64,000 nt of DNA, taken from Nematostella vectensis. Its lineage: Eukaryota > Cnidaria > Anthozoa > Actiniaria > Edwardsiidae. The notes under the pieces were generated by a model that did not search any database, was not told where the DNA came from, and saw only the letters and a program-made list of their open reading frames with translations. Positions 63,701-64,000 of this stretch are shown piece after piece (position 1 is the first letter of the stretch; each line of letters begins with the position of its first letter). The translations under genes and the position numbers were made by a program. The stretch is from positions 1,610,001-1,674,000 of the forward strand of contig NC_064037.1 of NCBI RefSeq assembly GCF_932526225.1, given 5' to 3'.

Positions 63701-64000
63701 GCGTCCTCAACTGGCCGTGAAACTTGGAGTTTTCACGTCCGTGGTTTTACGGAAAACGGCTGAAATTTATCAGACAGAACGTATTTCCACGTGCTGCTAT
63801 TGAATTCTGAATCAAATTCCATTGTTTTCTGCCGTAGGCGTCGTCGTTGCTTAAGTTCCCTAGTGCCTACCCGCTAAACTTGTATCTAATTTATAGGAAA
63901 TAGAAAAAGGTGTGTCCGATCAAAAAGAAGACCTCGAGAAAGCTAAACTCATATCAGAGGAAGTTGTGGCGACCACCAAAGATCCAGTCCAAGCTGCTGA
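2..64000 (+). CDS. giant spectraplakin-like cytoskeletal gene, overall model (55 exons in the window, both ends outside)
   Basis: The frame is already open at base 2 and the last exon runs off the right edge, so the gene is partial at both ends. Joining the exons below gives about 10,770 codons: 4258 of repeat-rich sequence in exon 1 and about 6510 of spectrin-repeat rod. Every junction keeps frame. Most junctions are phase 0; four are phase 2 (after 15086, 24704, 46981 and 49466). Spectrin repeats are three-helix bundles that act as long spacers and binding platforms between actin and microtubules. A rod of 59 or more repeats behind a giant repeat exon resembles spectraplakins, in which the plakin-repeat exon precedes the rod. 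Several repeats, such as the one with YEEITIWIEET, recall MACF1/dystonin repeats. A nesprin or a lineage-specific giant cannot be excluded, because no CH, plakin, EF-hand, GAS2 or KASH domain is in view. Confidence 0.7.
1915..2990 (+). repeat. four dispersed PVKKSDL modules within exon 1
   Basis: The protein reads FNVMPVKKADLKAFDV (about 1917), FVIRPVRRSELEQFNV (about 2320), FNLTPVKKSDLEAFQV (about 2521) and FSIQPVKKSDLSTFQI (about 2921). This is a 16-residue module separate from the VDEEGR motif. The spacing is irregular (about 400, 200 and 400 bp). Confidence 0.85.
4799..11515 (+). repeat. coding tandem array, 804/807-bp period, eight full units plus a partial ninth
   Basis: Units start at the CCT codon of PEEEFEEFVDE at 4799, 5603, 6410, 7217, 8021, 8825, 9632, 10436 and 11240. 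The spacing is 804 or 807 bp. The 3-bp difference includes an extra CGG giving RRRIV instead of RRIV in the units at 5603, 6410, 8825 and 11240. Each 268-269-residue unit has three VDEEGR motifs, an ESAEPVSL segment and an LPDWLEQVKDEPHKPV segment. Units differ at only a few percent of bases and share variant blocks between non-adjacent units. Confidence 0.97.
12776..14880 (+). other. intron 1; weak tandem repeat near its start, otherwise nothing recognised
   Basis: The intron has a GTATTG donor and a T-rich acceptor ending TTAG. Between about 12845 and 13015 a degenerate unit resembling AAGTTAAAGGGGAA followed by ATAAGAATAACC recurs about four times. A 179-codon open frame at 13160-13699 starts with TTG and is merely T-rich, hydrophobic sequence. 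No convincing gene is seen. Confidence 0.6.
14881..15086 (+). CDS. exon 2: first half of a B-type spectrin repeat
   Basis: The acceptor is TTTTTTCTTAG and the donor AG/gtactg, leaving phase 2. The exon encodes KLNDEFQEHKPIIENF onward, the HKP opening typical of B repeats, then RRLAEREKTEE. It pairs with exon 3 to give 109 residues. Confidence 0.88.
15323..15443 (+). CDS. exon 3: second half of the B-type spectrin repeat
   Basis: It restores frame after the phase-2 junction (S-R-R-Y-D-D) and ends GIRAELRRLE before gtaagg. The G-x-x-P-D-x-x-R-x-E-L ending matches other B repeats. Its 3' end, donor included, is tandemly duplicated in the following intron. Confidence 0.85.
15414..15605 (+). repeat. 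tandem duplication of an exon end plus splice donor
   Basis: The stretch ATCCGCGCAGAGCTCAGACG to GAG/gtaagg is followed by two further full copies of about 56 bp and a partial one. Their exon-like ends are at 15500 (GAG/gtgaga) and 15555 (GAG/gtaggc). The second donor is 57 nt downstream of the first, so its use would add 19 in-frame residues ending RAELRRIE. Confidence 0.8.
15606..17789 (+). other. intron 3, first part; poly-G tract, otherwise unassigned
   Basis: A run of 23 G lies at 15911-15933. I see no other gene, RNA or mobile element I can support. An open frame on the minus strand crossing the G-run (15624-16013) has a poly-proline stretch from the homopolymer and looks spurious. Confidence 0.5.
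17713..17753 (+). promoter_or_regulatory. possible AT-rich core promoter for the internal first exon
   Basis: TATTTAT (about 17715) and ATTTAAATA (about 17742) lie 40-75 bp upstream of the ATG at 17790. This is suggestive only: AT-rich words are common in these introns. Confidence 0.2.
17790..18422 (+). CDS. probable alternative first exon of the giant gene (or a small nested gene)
   Basis: An ATG-started frame of 211 codons begins MESEFEAWDEGLGSE and ends GPSK at AAG/gtagga, phase 0. It fits the phase-0 acceptor at 20539 exactly. An in-frame TGA at 17754-17756 just upstream shows it cannot be an ordinary internal exon read from exon 3. The protein is acidic and serine-rich at the N terminus, then polar with many Arg, Tyr and His. 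I recognise no domain or membrane segment. Spectraplakins are known to use several alternative first exons, which supports this reading. If unspliced, the frame ends at TAG 18459-18461 (223 codons), with an AATAAA at 18664, so a single-exon gene remains possible. Confidence 0.55.
18423..20538 (+). other. intron 3, last part; nothing recognised
   Basis: AT-rich sequence with a TTTCAG acceptor at its end. It contains an AATAAA at 18664 that could serve the internal gene if that exon is not spliced. No further gene or repeat could be supported. Confidence 0.5.
20539..20715 (+). CDS. exon 4: C-type spectrin repeat, first half
   Basis: TTTCAG/GTGCTT acceptor and CAG/gtaaac donor, 59 codons, phase 0 at both ends. 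It encodes SAGQNLLSLEG and LNERVSDLKVRLSAFEEHYQ. It is the first common exon if the internal start at 17790 is used. Confidence 0.88.
20716..21575 (+). other. intron 4; possible degenerate dispersed repeat at about 21180-21290
   Basis: Sequence around 21200-21275 resembles 47670-47740 in another intron (pattern GCCTTT..AGA..GAA..GAATCT). Otherwise nothing is recognised. Confidence 0.35.
21576..21719 (+). CDS. exon 5: C-type spectrin repeat, second half
   Basis: CACCAG/GATCAC acceptor and GAG/gtgagg donor, 48 codons. It encodes DHLQQAEAFQDAVRRL and ends SRIAELE. With exon 4 it gives 107 residues, one spectrin repeat. Confidence 0.86.
21729..22350 (+). repeat. 83-bp minisatellite, about eight copies, starting at a splice donor
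   Basis: The anchor CATGCAGAACTATT recurs at about 21729, 21773, 21855, 21938, 22021, 22104, 22187 and 22270. The first copy is truncated and lies 10 bp after the exon 5 donor. Each full unit contains AAAGTAAGAG, a good match to the 5' splice consensus. Confidence 0.9.
22613..23545 (-). CDS. intronless class A (rhodopsin-family) G-protein-coupled receptor nested in intron 5
   Basis: The 310-residue protein starts at ATG 23545 and contains seven hydrophobic segments, at about 20-46, 57-80, 97-121, 138-160, 179-203, 230-255 and 265-290. Family hallmarks are: two N-glycosylation sequons at N2 and N6; N38 in TM1; D66 in TM2 (SAAGDLM); C97 at the start of TM3 and C168 in loop 2 for the conserved disulfide; E121-R122-F123 in place of DRY; W147 and P150 in TM4; P247 in TM6 (FTTPYH, lacking the usual CWxP tryptophan); and NPGICY in TM7, an NPxxY variant with one extra residue. 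The C tail is short. It should sit in the plasma membrane and signal through G proteins. The ligand is unknown; peptide or amine types are both possible. It is transcribed antisense to the host intron, and its lack of introns recalls the many single-exon GPCRs of cnidarians. Confidence 0.92.
   Translation of the reverse strand: MNSSSNLTVYLGSVLSGALRTTVIVFYITVESLAIILNLLLIIAILRHRHTRRSINLLIANSAAGDLMIAIWNIPFQLATLSGSSWSVQGTSGRVVCKLIHFMGGMVLLVSPLNLLFITVERFRGVTSISMVELGRRGIYGLVVLAWVIPTALYSPLFYFIDLRDEMCEITVPWAYYRDYMMALFALFVVLYFTIVVLGVMILRRLQVIDVIVQLPEAQRIARKRRLGNAIKMVLCSLGSFILFTTPYHSLALHTIVSRSVTPLISKLIIAMLLFVCLNSALNPGICYVFIEDIRHAVKQVLSTGRVTQG
23546..24335 (-). other. upstream region of the nested GPCR; nothing recognised
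   Basis: About 790 bp of AT-rich sequence lies between the receptor start and the 26-bp array. It presumably holds the receptor promoter, but no clear TATA or other element could be assigned on the minus strand. Confidence 0.3.
24336..24597 (+). repeat. 26-bp minisatellite, about ten copies, abutting a splice acceptor
   Basis: Unit CACTGTATAATTACTGACTA plus GGCTAG, from about 24336. The last copy runs into the polypyrimidine tract 10-30 bp before the exon 6 acceptor at 24606. Each unit contains ACTGAC, a branch-point-like sequence. Confidence 0.92.
24607..24704 (+). CDS. exon 6: D-type spectrin repeat, first part
   Basis: TTTGCAG/AATCTT acceptor and CCAC/gtgagt donor, phase 2. It encodes NLHREMEQARPLLSTATASG and onward, the usual first helix. 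Confidence 0.86.
24967..25246 (+). CDS. exon 7: D-type spectrin repeat, remainder
   Basis: It completes the split Thr codon and ends KEQQEEVR before CGT/gtaagt. It carries FTVWLCTVEDRVDRAEPVS, the WL..E.....PVS ending of D repeats. With exon 6 it gives 126 residues, a longer than usual repeat with an insertion LPDGRRESEV near its junction. Confidence 0.86.
25285..25432 (+). repeat. 23-bp minisatellite, about six copies
   Basis: The unit GCGTGACGCATTTAGTCCGA plus CTT repeats from about 25285, shortly after the exon 7 donor. The rest of this intron shows nothing. Confidence 0.9.
25628..25945 (+). CDS. exon 8: hybrid A/B spectrin repeat
   Basis: CCCTCTAG/GCGATC acceptor and AAC/gtaagg donor, 106 codons. 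The front half is A-like (PGAERDEISRLYHDIKPRW), while the end (VEGVVKGAETHLSNLG..GKQELHALN) is B-like. It sits between a D and a C repeat where a separate A and B are expected. Confidence 0.88.
26006..26174. mobile_element. MITE-like element with 20-22-bp terminal inverted repeats
   Basis: The left end GATTTAGACAGCACGATTTA matches the reverse complement of the right end, GATTTAGACAACGCGATTTA, with two mismatches. The element is about 169 bp and non-coding, inside intron 8. Internally it repeats TACGACT/CGTAG words. No clear target-site duplication was identified. Confidence 0.75.
26396..26518 (+). CDS. exon 9: C-type spectrin repeat, first half
   Basis: GTGTTAG/GGCGTA acceptor and CAG/gtcagt donor, 41 codons. 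It encodes NTVDKHHQDLEKANAIAAEL and DSSGIKRIQ. It pairs with exon 10 (108 residues in all). Confidence 0.85.
26519..26924 (+). other. intron 9; nothing recognised
   Basis: A 406-bp intron with a GTCAGT donor and TTTTTAG acceptor. A short GGTGG-rich patch near 26810-26840 is the only notable feature. Confidence 0.5.
26925..27125 (+). CDS. exon 10: C-type spectrin repeat, second half
   Basis: TTTTTAG/GACACA acceptor and AAC/gtgagt donor, 67 codons. It encodes NRYDKVKRDLENKKHHLE and ends DELSQQLSKLN. Confidence 0.86.
27422..27541 (+). CDS. exon 11: D-type spectrin repeat, first third
   Basis: CCCTCAG/GCGGAG acceptor and AAG/gtagca donor, 40 codons. It encodes LQNAGMGIIEKNKDDPTIVD, the D-type P-x-V-V-like segment. 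In the following intron a segment beginning TAGCATTCACATTCAG is duplicated once (about 27543-27685). Confidence 0.84.
27543..27690 (+). repeat. two-copy tandem duplication starting at the exon 11 donor
   Basis: Words CAGAGCATGTC, GTACTT, CCTT and ATGACTTATAACGCGTTT occur twice, at about 27560-27610 and 27635-27680. The first copy begins immediately at the splice donor. Confidence 0.75.
27809..28021 (+). CDS. exon 12: D-type spectrin repeat, remainder, with a GC splice donor
   Basis: TTTTTAG/ATCCAA acceptor. It encodes QNALYKRQNFQQALEDFETW, the D-type RQ.FQ..L.DFE..L. It ends EQQ at CAG/gcaagt. No GT donor keeps this frame nearby and the GC donor context is otherwise perfect (CAG/GCAAGT). Confidence 0.85.
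28022..28497 (+). other. intron 12, GC-AG type; holds a degenerate relative of the element at 63523
   Basis: The donor is GCAAGT and the acceptor ATCACAG. CTGAAATTTATCAGACA (about 28145) also occurs at about 63760. GCGAGCGTCCCCGTCCTTAA (about 28333) resembles GCAAACGTCCGCGTCCTCAA at about 63692. An old copy of that foldback family is likely. Confidence 0.6.
28498..28833 (+). CDS. exon 13: complete A-type spectrin repeat
   Basis: ATCACAG/GAGCTG acceptor and AAG/gtatgt donor, 112 codons. It shows the A pattern: ADQESLENRLKDIVQRW, then NNLLAWLSADEKRLQEL. Confidence 0.9.
29007..29225 (+). CDS. exon 14: B-type spectrin repeat, first two thirds
   Basis: TTTCAAG/GAACTC acceptor and AAG/gtaaat donor, 73 codons. 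It encodes ELRAAIEDNRVVYQQLISTS to NSNKTMAK. Confidence 0.87.
29491..29683. mobile_element. foldback element containing a 17-bp poly-G run
   Basis: The left end GTAACCATAGCCGTAGCAGG and the reverse complement of the right end, GTAAGTAGGGTCGTAGCAGG, are imperfect inverted repeats. A G-run lies at 29618-29634. Internal sequence (GGCCTCGAA, ACGCCCCCACTGGTCATTTC) matches a related stretch at about 45088-45215. Confidence 0.6.
29707..29826 (+). CDS. exon 15: B-type spectrin repeat, last third
   Basis: TTTCAG/GTCCGT acceptor and AAC/gtaagt donor, 40 codons. It encodes the B signature PMQQVMNEAEGIL, then YGTDIGQVKEELDKVN. Confidence 0.88.
29914..30024 (+). CDS. exon 16: C-position spectrin repeat, first part (short)
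   Basis: AAATAG/AAAATG acceptor and CAG/gtatcg donor, 37 codons. With exon 17 it makes only 95 residues, so this C repeat is shortened by about 15 residues. Confidence 0.82.
30360..30435 (+). repeat. tandem duplication of a splice-acceptor region
   Basis: The unit TCGTCTAATAA.CTTGTGTTTC plus CG.CGTGTA occurs at about 30362 and 30394. A third TCGTCT begins inside exon 17 itself (GTTCGTCTGAAG). The repeat therefore spans the polypyrimidine tract, acceptor and first exonic bases. Confidence 0.7.
30427..30600 (+). CDS. exon 17: C-position spectrin repeat, remainder
   Basis: CGTGTAG/GTTCGT acceptor and CAG/gtaagg donor, 58 codons. It encodes RLKERKVKLEKYIRTVEVFQ and ends IKDQLQHIQ, the C-type QL ending. 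The middle is unusually Val-rich and lacks the WLPE motif. Confidence 0.84.
30601..30929 (+). other. intron 17; nothing recognised
   Basis: A 329-bp AT-rich intron ending GTTATAG. Confidence 0.5.
30930..31262 (+). CDS. exon 18: complete D-type spectrin repeat
   Basis: 111 codons, phase 0 at both ends. It encodes NLEEEVVIHRRKIETMAETG to HRAKPVSAEYVVIKEQRVSH, the D-type PVSA-x-Y-x-x-x-K-x-Q ending. Confidence 0.9.
31380..31709 (+). CDS. exon 19: complete A-type spectrin repeat
   Basis: 110 codons. It shows PPGAEKDSLENRVSATQTLW, YRALIIWMKDAESRVI and PVSCDQDAL, all A hallmarks. Confidence 0.9.
32000..32164 (+). CDS. exon 20: B-type spectrin repeat, first half
   Basis: TTTTGCAG/GAGATG acceptor and GAG/gtaaga donor, 55 codons. 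It encodes EMQQDVEDHSPVYQFF and ends NNRWQVIEE. Confidence 0.88.
32165..32481 (+). other. intron 20; nothing recognised
   Basis: A 317-bp intron with a TTTTCAG acceptor. Confidence 0.5.
32482..32655 (+). CDS. exon 21: B-type spectrin repeat, second half
   Basis: 58 codons. It encodes LLGRAEEALRDQTNAGTDLE and ends NRDTLK. It carries the B-type GTD element. Confidence 0.88.
32955..33287 (+). CDS. exon 22: complete C-type spectrin repeat
   Basis: 111 codons. It carries the full C signature: LNSRFDAVRQNLEREEDKLE, FESWLPEAM, PISAEPDELKKQLAEVE. Confidence 0.91.
33288..33673 (+). other. intron 22; nothing recognised
   Basis: A 386-bp AT-rich intron, acceptor AAATAG. Confidence 0.5.
33674..34003 (+). 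CDS. exon 23: complete D-type spectrin repeat
   Basis: 110 codons. It encodes SLLEKRPLLATAHDSGNKLV, then LGKLQLMLMQSQKLEEAL (the D-type LQ..LMQSQ) and IRWLEEVERQQ. Confidence 0.9.
34299..35265 (+). repeat. 55-bp minisatellite, about 17 copies
   Basis: The unit GAACCAATGCTTGCGCTCTT plus TGCACGGGTTATGATATTTGCACTAAGGTTTTTTT repeats head to tail through most of intron 23. Variation is mainly in T-run length and GCACTAA versus GCATTAA. The array ends about 43 bp before the exon 24 acceptor. Confidence 0.95.
35309..35638 (+). CDS. exon 24: complete A-type spectrin repeat
   Basis: TTCTATAG/TCTCTA acceptor and AAG/gtaacc donor, 110 codons. It encodes MNPGPERDVLKYKLADMTRR, ALQPFVSFLEDSEERLERL. Confidence 0.9.
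35639..35939 (+). other. intron 24; nothing recognised
   Basis: A 301-bp intron, acceptor TGCTGCAG. Confidence 0.5.
35940..36278 (+). CDS. exon 25: complete B-type spectrin repeat
   Basis: 113 codons. It encodes DFKAVVKSQSKNHKLVNSTA, ALKPCQEFLLELESYLESEP and ends GKGREELKTID. Confidence 0.9.
36552..36863 (+). CDS. exon 26: complete C-type spectrin repeat
   Basis: 104 codons. It encodes DLTSSLDSHRANLEVMEVAT, VVGWLAEMEPVVENMRPVSE and ends TRQQLQEIR. Confidence 0.9.
36983..37315 (+). CDS. exon 27: complete D-type spectrin repeat
   Basis: 111 codons. It encodes ALVATIHDKIDEVEQPYERL, LARLQSILHQSQDMQLSIDE, PVTASYETALQQKQDHE. Its last bases and donor (ACCATGAG/gtatca) are the seed of the 53-bp array that follows. 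Confidence 0.9.
37307..37556 (+). repeat. 53-bp minisatellite whose unit contains the splice donor, about five copies
   Basis: ACCATGAGGTATCAGTCGGG recurs at about 37309, 37362 and 37415 and as near copies at about 37468 and 37521. Each copy reproduces CCATGAG/gtatca, the exon 27 3' end with its donor. Because 53 is not a multiple of 3, using copy 2 or 3 would shift frame. Confidence 0.92.
37968..38282 (+). CDS. exon 28: complete A-type spectrin repeat
   Basis: CCTCCAG/ATAGTT acceptor and AAG/gtacgt donor, 105 codons. It encodes QADPGPQRDKLSDSLSDLET, the A-type PGPxRDxL, then RASERNDQLEEVVPLAQRY. Confidence 0.9.
38574..38924 (+). CDS. exon 29: complete B-type spectrin repeat
   Basis: 117 codons. 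It encodes FLQQFLQEDIEGYRPVHKTL, EDVQFMVERWNKINKFYKNR and ends GKKELDTMK. Confidence 0.9.
39119..39439 (+). CDS. exon 30: C-type spectrin repeat
   Basis: 107 codons. It encodes MPVKQRVKGLGSRCASLRRQ and ends EPIHHDAGVIKQQMDEVE. It is the last repeat before a break in the A-B-C-D register. Confidence 0.88.
39440..39789 (+). other. intron 30; nothing recognised
   Basis: A 350-bp AT-rich intron, acceptor TTCTCAG. Confidence 0.5.
39790..40110 (+). CDS. exon 31: hybrid D/B spectrin repeat
   Basis: 107 codons. The front half is D-like (NDPKGVRMVSERLNSTRTPL). The back half is B-like (QPVEEVFMQAEEAFEAPVDL, GEGELEKVE). It stands between two C repeats where D-A-B would be expected. Confidence 0.88.
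40371..40703 (+). CDS. exon 32: complete C-type spectrin repeat
   Basis: 111 codons. It encodes ELDKWLPGARVRVDEVSPVS and ends EKIKSQIDELR. Confidence 0.9.
40704..41172 (+). other. intron 32; short direct repeat only
   Basis: AAGCGCCGCTCTCCAA occurs at about 40943 and 40994. Nothing else is recognised. Confidence 0.5.
41173..41505 (+). CDS. exon 33: complete D-type spectrin repeat
   Basis: 111 codons. It encodes SKQSELQSALLQSQDIRESL, LSRWLVSASNLYNLLGPVSA, then RYPIIVDQEEKLA. It matches the D signature fully. Confidence 0.91.
41506..42849 (+). other. intron 33; nothing recognised
   Basis: A 1344-bp AT-rich intron. Open frames in it are short and compositionally random. The acceptor follows a C/T-rich tract (CTTTCTCAG). 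Confidence 0.55.
42850..43182 (+). CDS. exon 34: complete A-type spectrin repeat
   Basis: 111 codons. It encodes PPTGREHDKLTQKLNDTEAA, SEPFLAWLKDAEKRLQGCEK. It keeps the A pattern. Confidence 0.91.
43597..43630. repeat. 34-bp near-perfect palindrome
   Basis: The core CTCGTAG/CTACGAG is extended to 17-bp arms with three mismatches (ATAACATCC versus GTAATATCC on the other arm). It could form a hairpin in DNA or pre-mRNA. Confidence 0.7.
43680..44006 (+). repeat. 46-61-bp variable minisatellite feeding the exon 35 polypyrimidine tract
   Basis: The unit is TGCGTCTTTTGAGTTTATGG plus TGTTTACTGTACTAAT and a C-rich run. It has about six copies with variable C-tract length. The last partial copy (CCCCCTGCGTCTTTTTCACTTCAG region) supplies the acceptor tract itself. 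Confidence 0.9.
44015..44353 (+). CDS. exon 35: complete B-type spectrin repeat
   Basis: 113 codons. It encodes LLQDEVQACKPDLQAISDTF, LLAVEETMREVEEVVAVEYV and ends QQAHEELSKVK. Confidence 0.9.
44354..44709 (+). other. intron 35; nothing recognised
   Basis: A 356-bp intron, acceptor ATCCTAG. Confidence 0.5.
44710..44886 (+). CDS. exon 36: C-type spectrin repeat, first half
   Basis: 59 codons. It encodes KCVAVLDSRKPTLHTLKQHG to HDRVIFMDK. Confidence 0.88.
45085..45215 (+). repeat. dispersed element related to 29491-29683, with an 18-bp poly-G run
   Basis: GGGCCGTAACAGACCTCGAA, a G-run at 45119-45136, and GGCAACGCCTCTACTTGTCA with TTTCC parallel the copy at 29491. The right end lies only about 12 bp before the exon 37 acceptor, which has a poor pyrimidine tract. 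Confidence 0.6.
45228..45701 (+). CDS. exon 37: rest of a C repeat and a complete D-type spectrin repeat
   Basis: 158 codons. The C end is SSVITSLEPVSTESDKVQEQ. The D repeat follows: QCGLVKTQEFRAVSEDFLIW, then RPVVSNVETIRDLKREHQ. Confidence 0.9.
45702..46142 (+). other. intron 37; nothing recognised
   Basis: A 441-bp AT-rich intron, acceptor CTCCTCAG. Confidence 0.5.
46143..46352 (+). CDS. exon 38: A-type spectrin repeat, first two thirds
   Basis: 70 codons. It encodes PIHDDIQKHEPVFNAIKEAA and TSEPGKERNKVEHRMAQLQT, the A-type PGKERN. Confidence 0.89.
46521..46981 (+). CDS. exon 39: end of the A repeat, a B repeat, and the start of a C repeat
   Basis: GCCTCTAG/TATACC acceptor and TTCAG/gtatga donor, phase 2. 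It encodes VREIVPWLMVAEKKLSSI, then HDVEEHDATRRTLNDIAR and LMDMEKLSEELELI. Confidence 0.88.
46982..47374 (+). other. intron 39; nothing recognised
   Basis: A 393-bp intron, acceptor TTGATAG. Confidence 0.5.
47375..47618 (+). CDS. exon 40: C-type spectrin repeat, middle
   Basis: It completes a split Ser codon. It encodes EQEPVLEEIVDVAQQLIALL to NEELQTWFTAIIP before CCG/gtaagt. Confidence 0.87.
47660..47750. repeat. possible dispersed short repeat, also at about 21190-21275
   Basis: The two intronic stretches share the pattern G.CAATA..CCTTT..GAGA.GCAAG...GC.TG..GAA.CC....GAATCT. Similarity is moderate by eye, so this could be an old SINE- or MITE-like fragment. Confidence 0.35.
47896..48072 (+). 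CDS. exon 41: end of a C repeat and start of a D repeat
   Basis: 59 codons. VMESLAPVSTEPDNVRVQLL closes the C repeat; TSQQAGEWLMEFNKEDESVT opens the D repeat. A second GTGGAG/gtgcgc lies 45 nt downstream in frame, but the first donor (gtgggt) looks better. Confidence 0.86.
48073..48453 (+). other. intron 41; nothing recognised beyond a repeated donor-like TGTGGAGGTG
   Basis: TGTGGAGGTG at the donor recurs at 48111. Otherwise the sequence is AT-rich. Confidence 0.45.
48454..48678 (+). CDS. exon 42: D-type spectrin repeat, remainder
   Basis: 75 codons. It encodes RLQTLILECQDIKVSLTDFE, MRPVSAVHDTLKEQEREFK. Confidence 0.89.
48679..49062 (+). other. intron 42; nothing recognised
   Basis: A 384-bp A-rich intron, acceptor TTTTCTAG. 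Confidence 0.5.
49063..49466 (+). CDS. exon 43: A-type spectrin repeat and start of a B repeat
   Basis: The donor ATCAG/gtacac leaves phase 2. It encodes ESSPERDALEQRLQDLKTRW, FTSWLTGLDKKLGNQEPVSC (classic A), then QQQVEEHGSQYDSVKELAAN. Confidence 0.9.
49583..49890 (+). repeat. 42-bp minisatellite, about 7.3 copies
   Basis: The unit GTTGCATAGGCGATCATCCC plus TCATGGCTCATTCTCTCCCTCC. As the period is a multiple of 3 with no stops, it makes spurious open frames. It lies wholly inside intron 43. Confidence 0.95.
50139..50388 (+). CDS. exon 44: B-type spectrin repeat, remainder
   Basis: It completes a split Ser codon. It encodes VVEAQVQYLNKLWESVRLRL, AILPVNELFTRAEDGLVPME and ends AKQAIATTK. Confidence 0.88.
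50389..50843 (+). other. intron 44; nothing recognised
   Basis: A 455-bp intron, acceptor TTTCAACAG. Confidence 0.5.
50844..51176 (+). CDS. exon 45: complete C-type spectrin repeat
   Basis: 111 codons. It encodes SAISALETHKPDVQHAVKIG and ends QEPISTNPRVVSKRLKDIE, the C-type PIS-x-x-P-x-x-V ending. Confidence 0.9.
51186..51290 (+). repeat. two-copy 51-bp tandem duplication just after a splice donor
   Basis: CGCATTCGGTACTTTAG followed by AAGGTGCCGAAATTTCTTGT occurs twice (about 51189 and 51240). It begins about 10 bp after the exon 45 donor. Confidence 0.8.
51637..51855 (+). CDS. exon 46: D-type spectrin repeat, first two thirds
   Basis: 73 codons. It encodes NPFVVAEVQGRLTKVRVQID and RREILQTILLQLQLFE. 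Confidence 0.9.
51945..52066 (+). repeat. degenerate 16-20-bp repeat with core CCTCTATTAAGCG
   Basis: About seven to eight imperfect copies of CCTCTATTAAGCGACCAA and variants (GCAGTA, GGAGTA, GCGGCC) in intron 46. Confidence 0.85.
52193..55591 (+). CDS. exon 47: 3.4-kb exon with ten uninterrupted spectrin repeats
   Basis: 1133 codons, TTTGTAG/GTTAGT acceptor and GAG/gtgaga donor, phase 0. After finishing a D repeat it runs A-B-C-D-A-B-C-D-A-B. A repeats show EPGEEKDEHE, EQGDEQKALV and EAGEEKDDLK and F..WL..AE. B repeats show HEPHFDDV, HVPEFEEL, HKPNLDSL and endings such as PLGTD and SYGTD. C repeats end QPISSDPEKI and PAISSNPYVA. D repeats show LQSQVFQDS, LQTQEFQTT and PVSAVYDVVK. Elsewhere the gene has an intron at least every three repeats, so introns were probably lost here. 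The C repeat with YEEITIWIEETT is among the best hints of spectraplakin origin. Confidence 0.93.
55592..55927 (+). other. intron 47; nothing recognised
   Basis: A 336-bp AT-rich intron, acceptor CTTTGTAG. Confidence 0.5.
55928..56257 (+). CDS. exon 48: complete C-type spectrin repeat
   Basis: 110 codons. It encodes LEELDNWIPEVKERVAKQQP then ISTEPETVRKQLEEAQ, textbook C. Confidence 0.91.
56258..57635 (+). other. intron 48; small inverted repeat only
   Basis: AAGTGCCAGAAGGGGATTAT (about 56715) and ATACTCCTTCTGGCACCC (about 56821) form an inverted pair with a loop of about 90 bp. It may be a foldback relic. Otherwise nothing is recognised in 1378 bp. Confidence 0.45.
57636..57968 (+). CDS. exon 49: complete D-type spectrin repeat
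   Basis: 111 codons. It encodes HDPAVVADVYGKLNKVRTAL, LQGVLLQSQEFQVSFEDFLE, EPVSGLHETAKEQAQDHK. This is close to the D consensus. Confidence 0.92.
57969..58443 (+). other. intron 49; possible tiny foldback at about 58279-58372
   Basis: AGCCTGGCACACACTGTG and the reverse complement of CACCGTGTGCGCGGGGCT form a weak inverted pair. Nothing else is seen. Confidence 0.35.
58444..59430 (+). CDS. exon 50: three spectrin repeats (A-B-C)
   Basis: 329 codons. A: GPDRDVLEQKLHDTTARW, FKPWLSDAEKKLQRVDPESC. B: RKPDLQTLNDTTADLIESCE, HEPTGIDKAKGQDEM. C: LEEWLPKVQEAVSNQQPISG and ends VKKQLQEAE. Confidence 0.93.
59431..59802 (+). other. intron 50; nothing recognised
   Basis: A 372-bp intron, acceptor TTGTTTCAG. 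Confidence 0.5.
59803..60789 (+). CDS. exon 51: three spectrin repeats (D-A-B)
   Basis: 329 codons. D: KEDPRVVREIRGELNRL, LQGVLLQCQELQVSCDDFMD. A: DDDNEKQALQDKISELEAGF, with F/W changes (IRALIEDAEKQVHAFEPLSS). B: HVEDVFTSAYDAVDAPAVFG and TDTDHAEEQLHKIK. Confidence 0.93.
60883..61536 (+). CDS. exon 52: two spectrin repeats (C-D)
   Basis: 218 codons. C: SSRYGDLKDRLQIREAQLGE, IGTDPEVVALQLKAIEDL. D: LQAAQMRSQEFQQSFDDFRG, KQMPVSAVYETVKDQQKADE. Confidence 0.92.
61765..62418 (+). CDS. exon 53: two spectrin repeats (A-B)
   Basis: 218 codons. A: TADPGPERDELEAKLNNTKE, LVPWLEETEAQLAAMEPITP. B: LRALLDKAEPVLGSLEPVSG and ends NKEELENVK. Confidence 0.92.
62419..62950 (+). other. intron 53; nothing recognised
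   Basis: A 532-bp intron, acceptor TCTTTTGCAG. Confidence 0.5.
62951..63283 (+). CDS. exon 54: complete C-type spectrin repeat
   Basis: 111 codons. It encodes VWIEVTEEIVEVWEPVKTDP and ends DVARKQLDAAK. Confidence 0.91.
63523..63860. mobile_element. MITE-like element with about 27-bp terminal inverted repeats
   Basis: The left end GGGACTTTAAGCAAGGACGA plus CGACGGC matches the reverse complement of the right end, GGGAACTTAAGCAACGACGA plus CGCCTAC, with a few mismatches. It is about 338 bp, has no coding capacity, and fills much of intron 54. Flanks suggest at most a TA-type target duplication, which is uncertain. Confidence 0.8.
63897..64000 (+). CDS. exon 55 (partial): start of a D-position spectrin repeat
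   Basis: TTATAG/GAAATA acceptor. It encodes EIEKGVSDQKEDLEKAKLIS onward and is open to the window edge. The preceding repeat is type C, so a D repeat is predicted. Confidence 0.85.
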
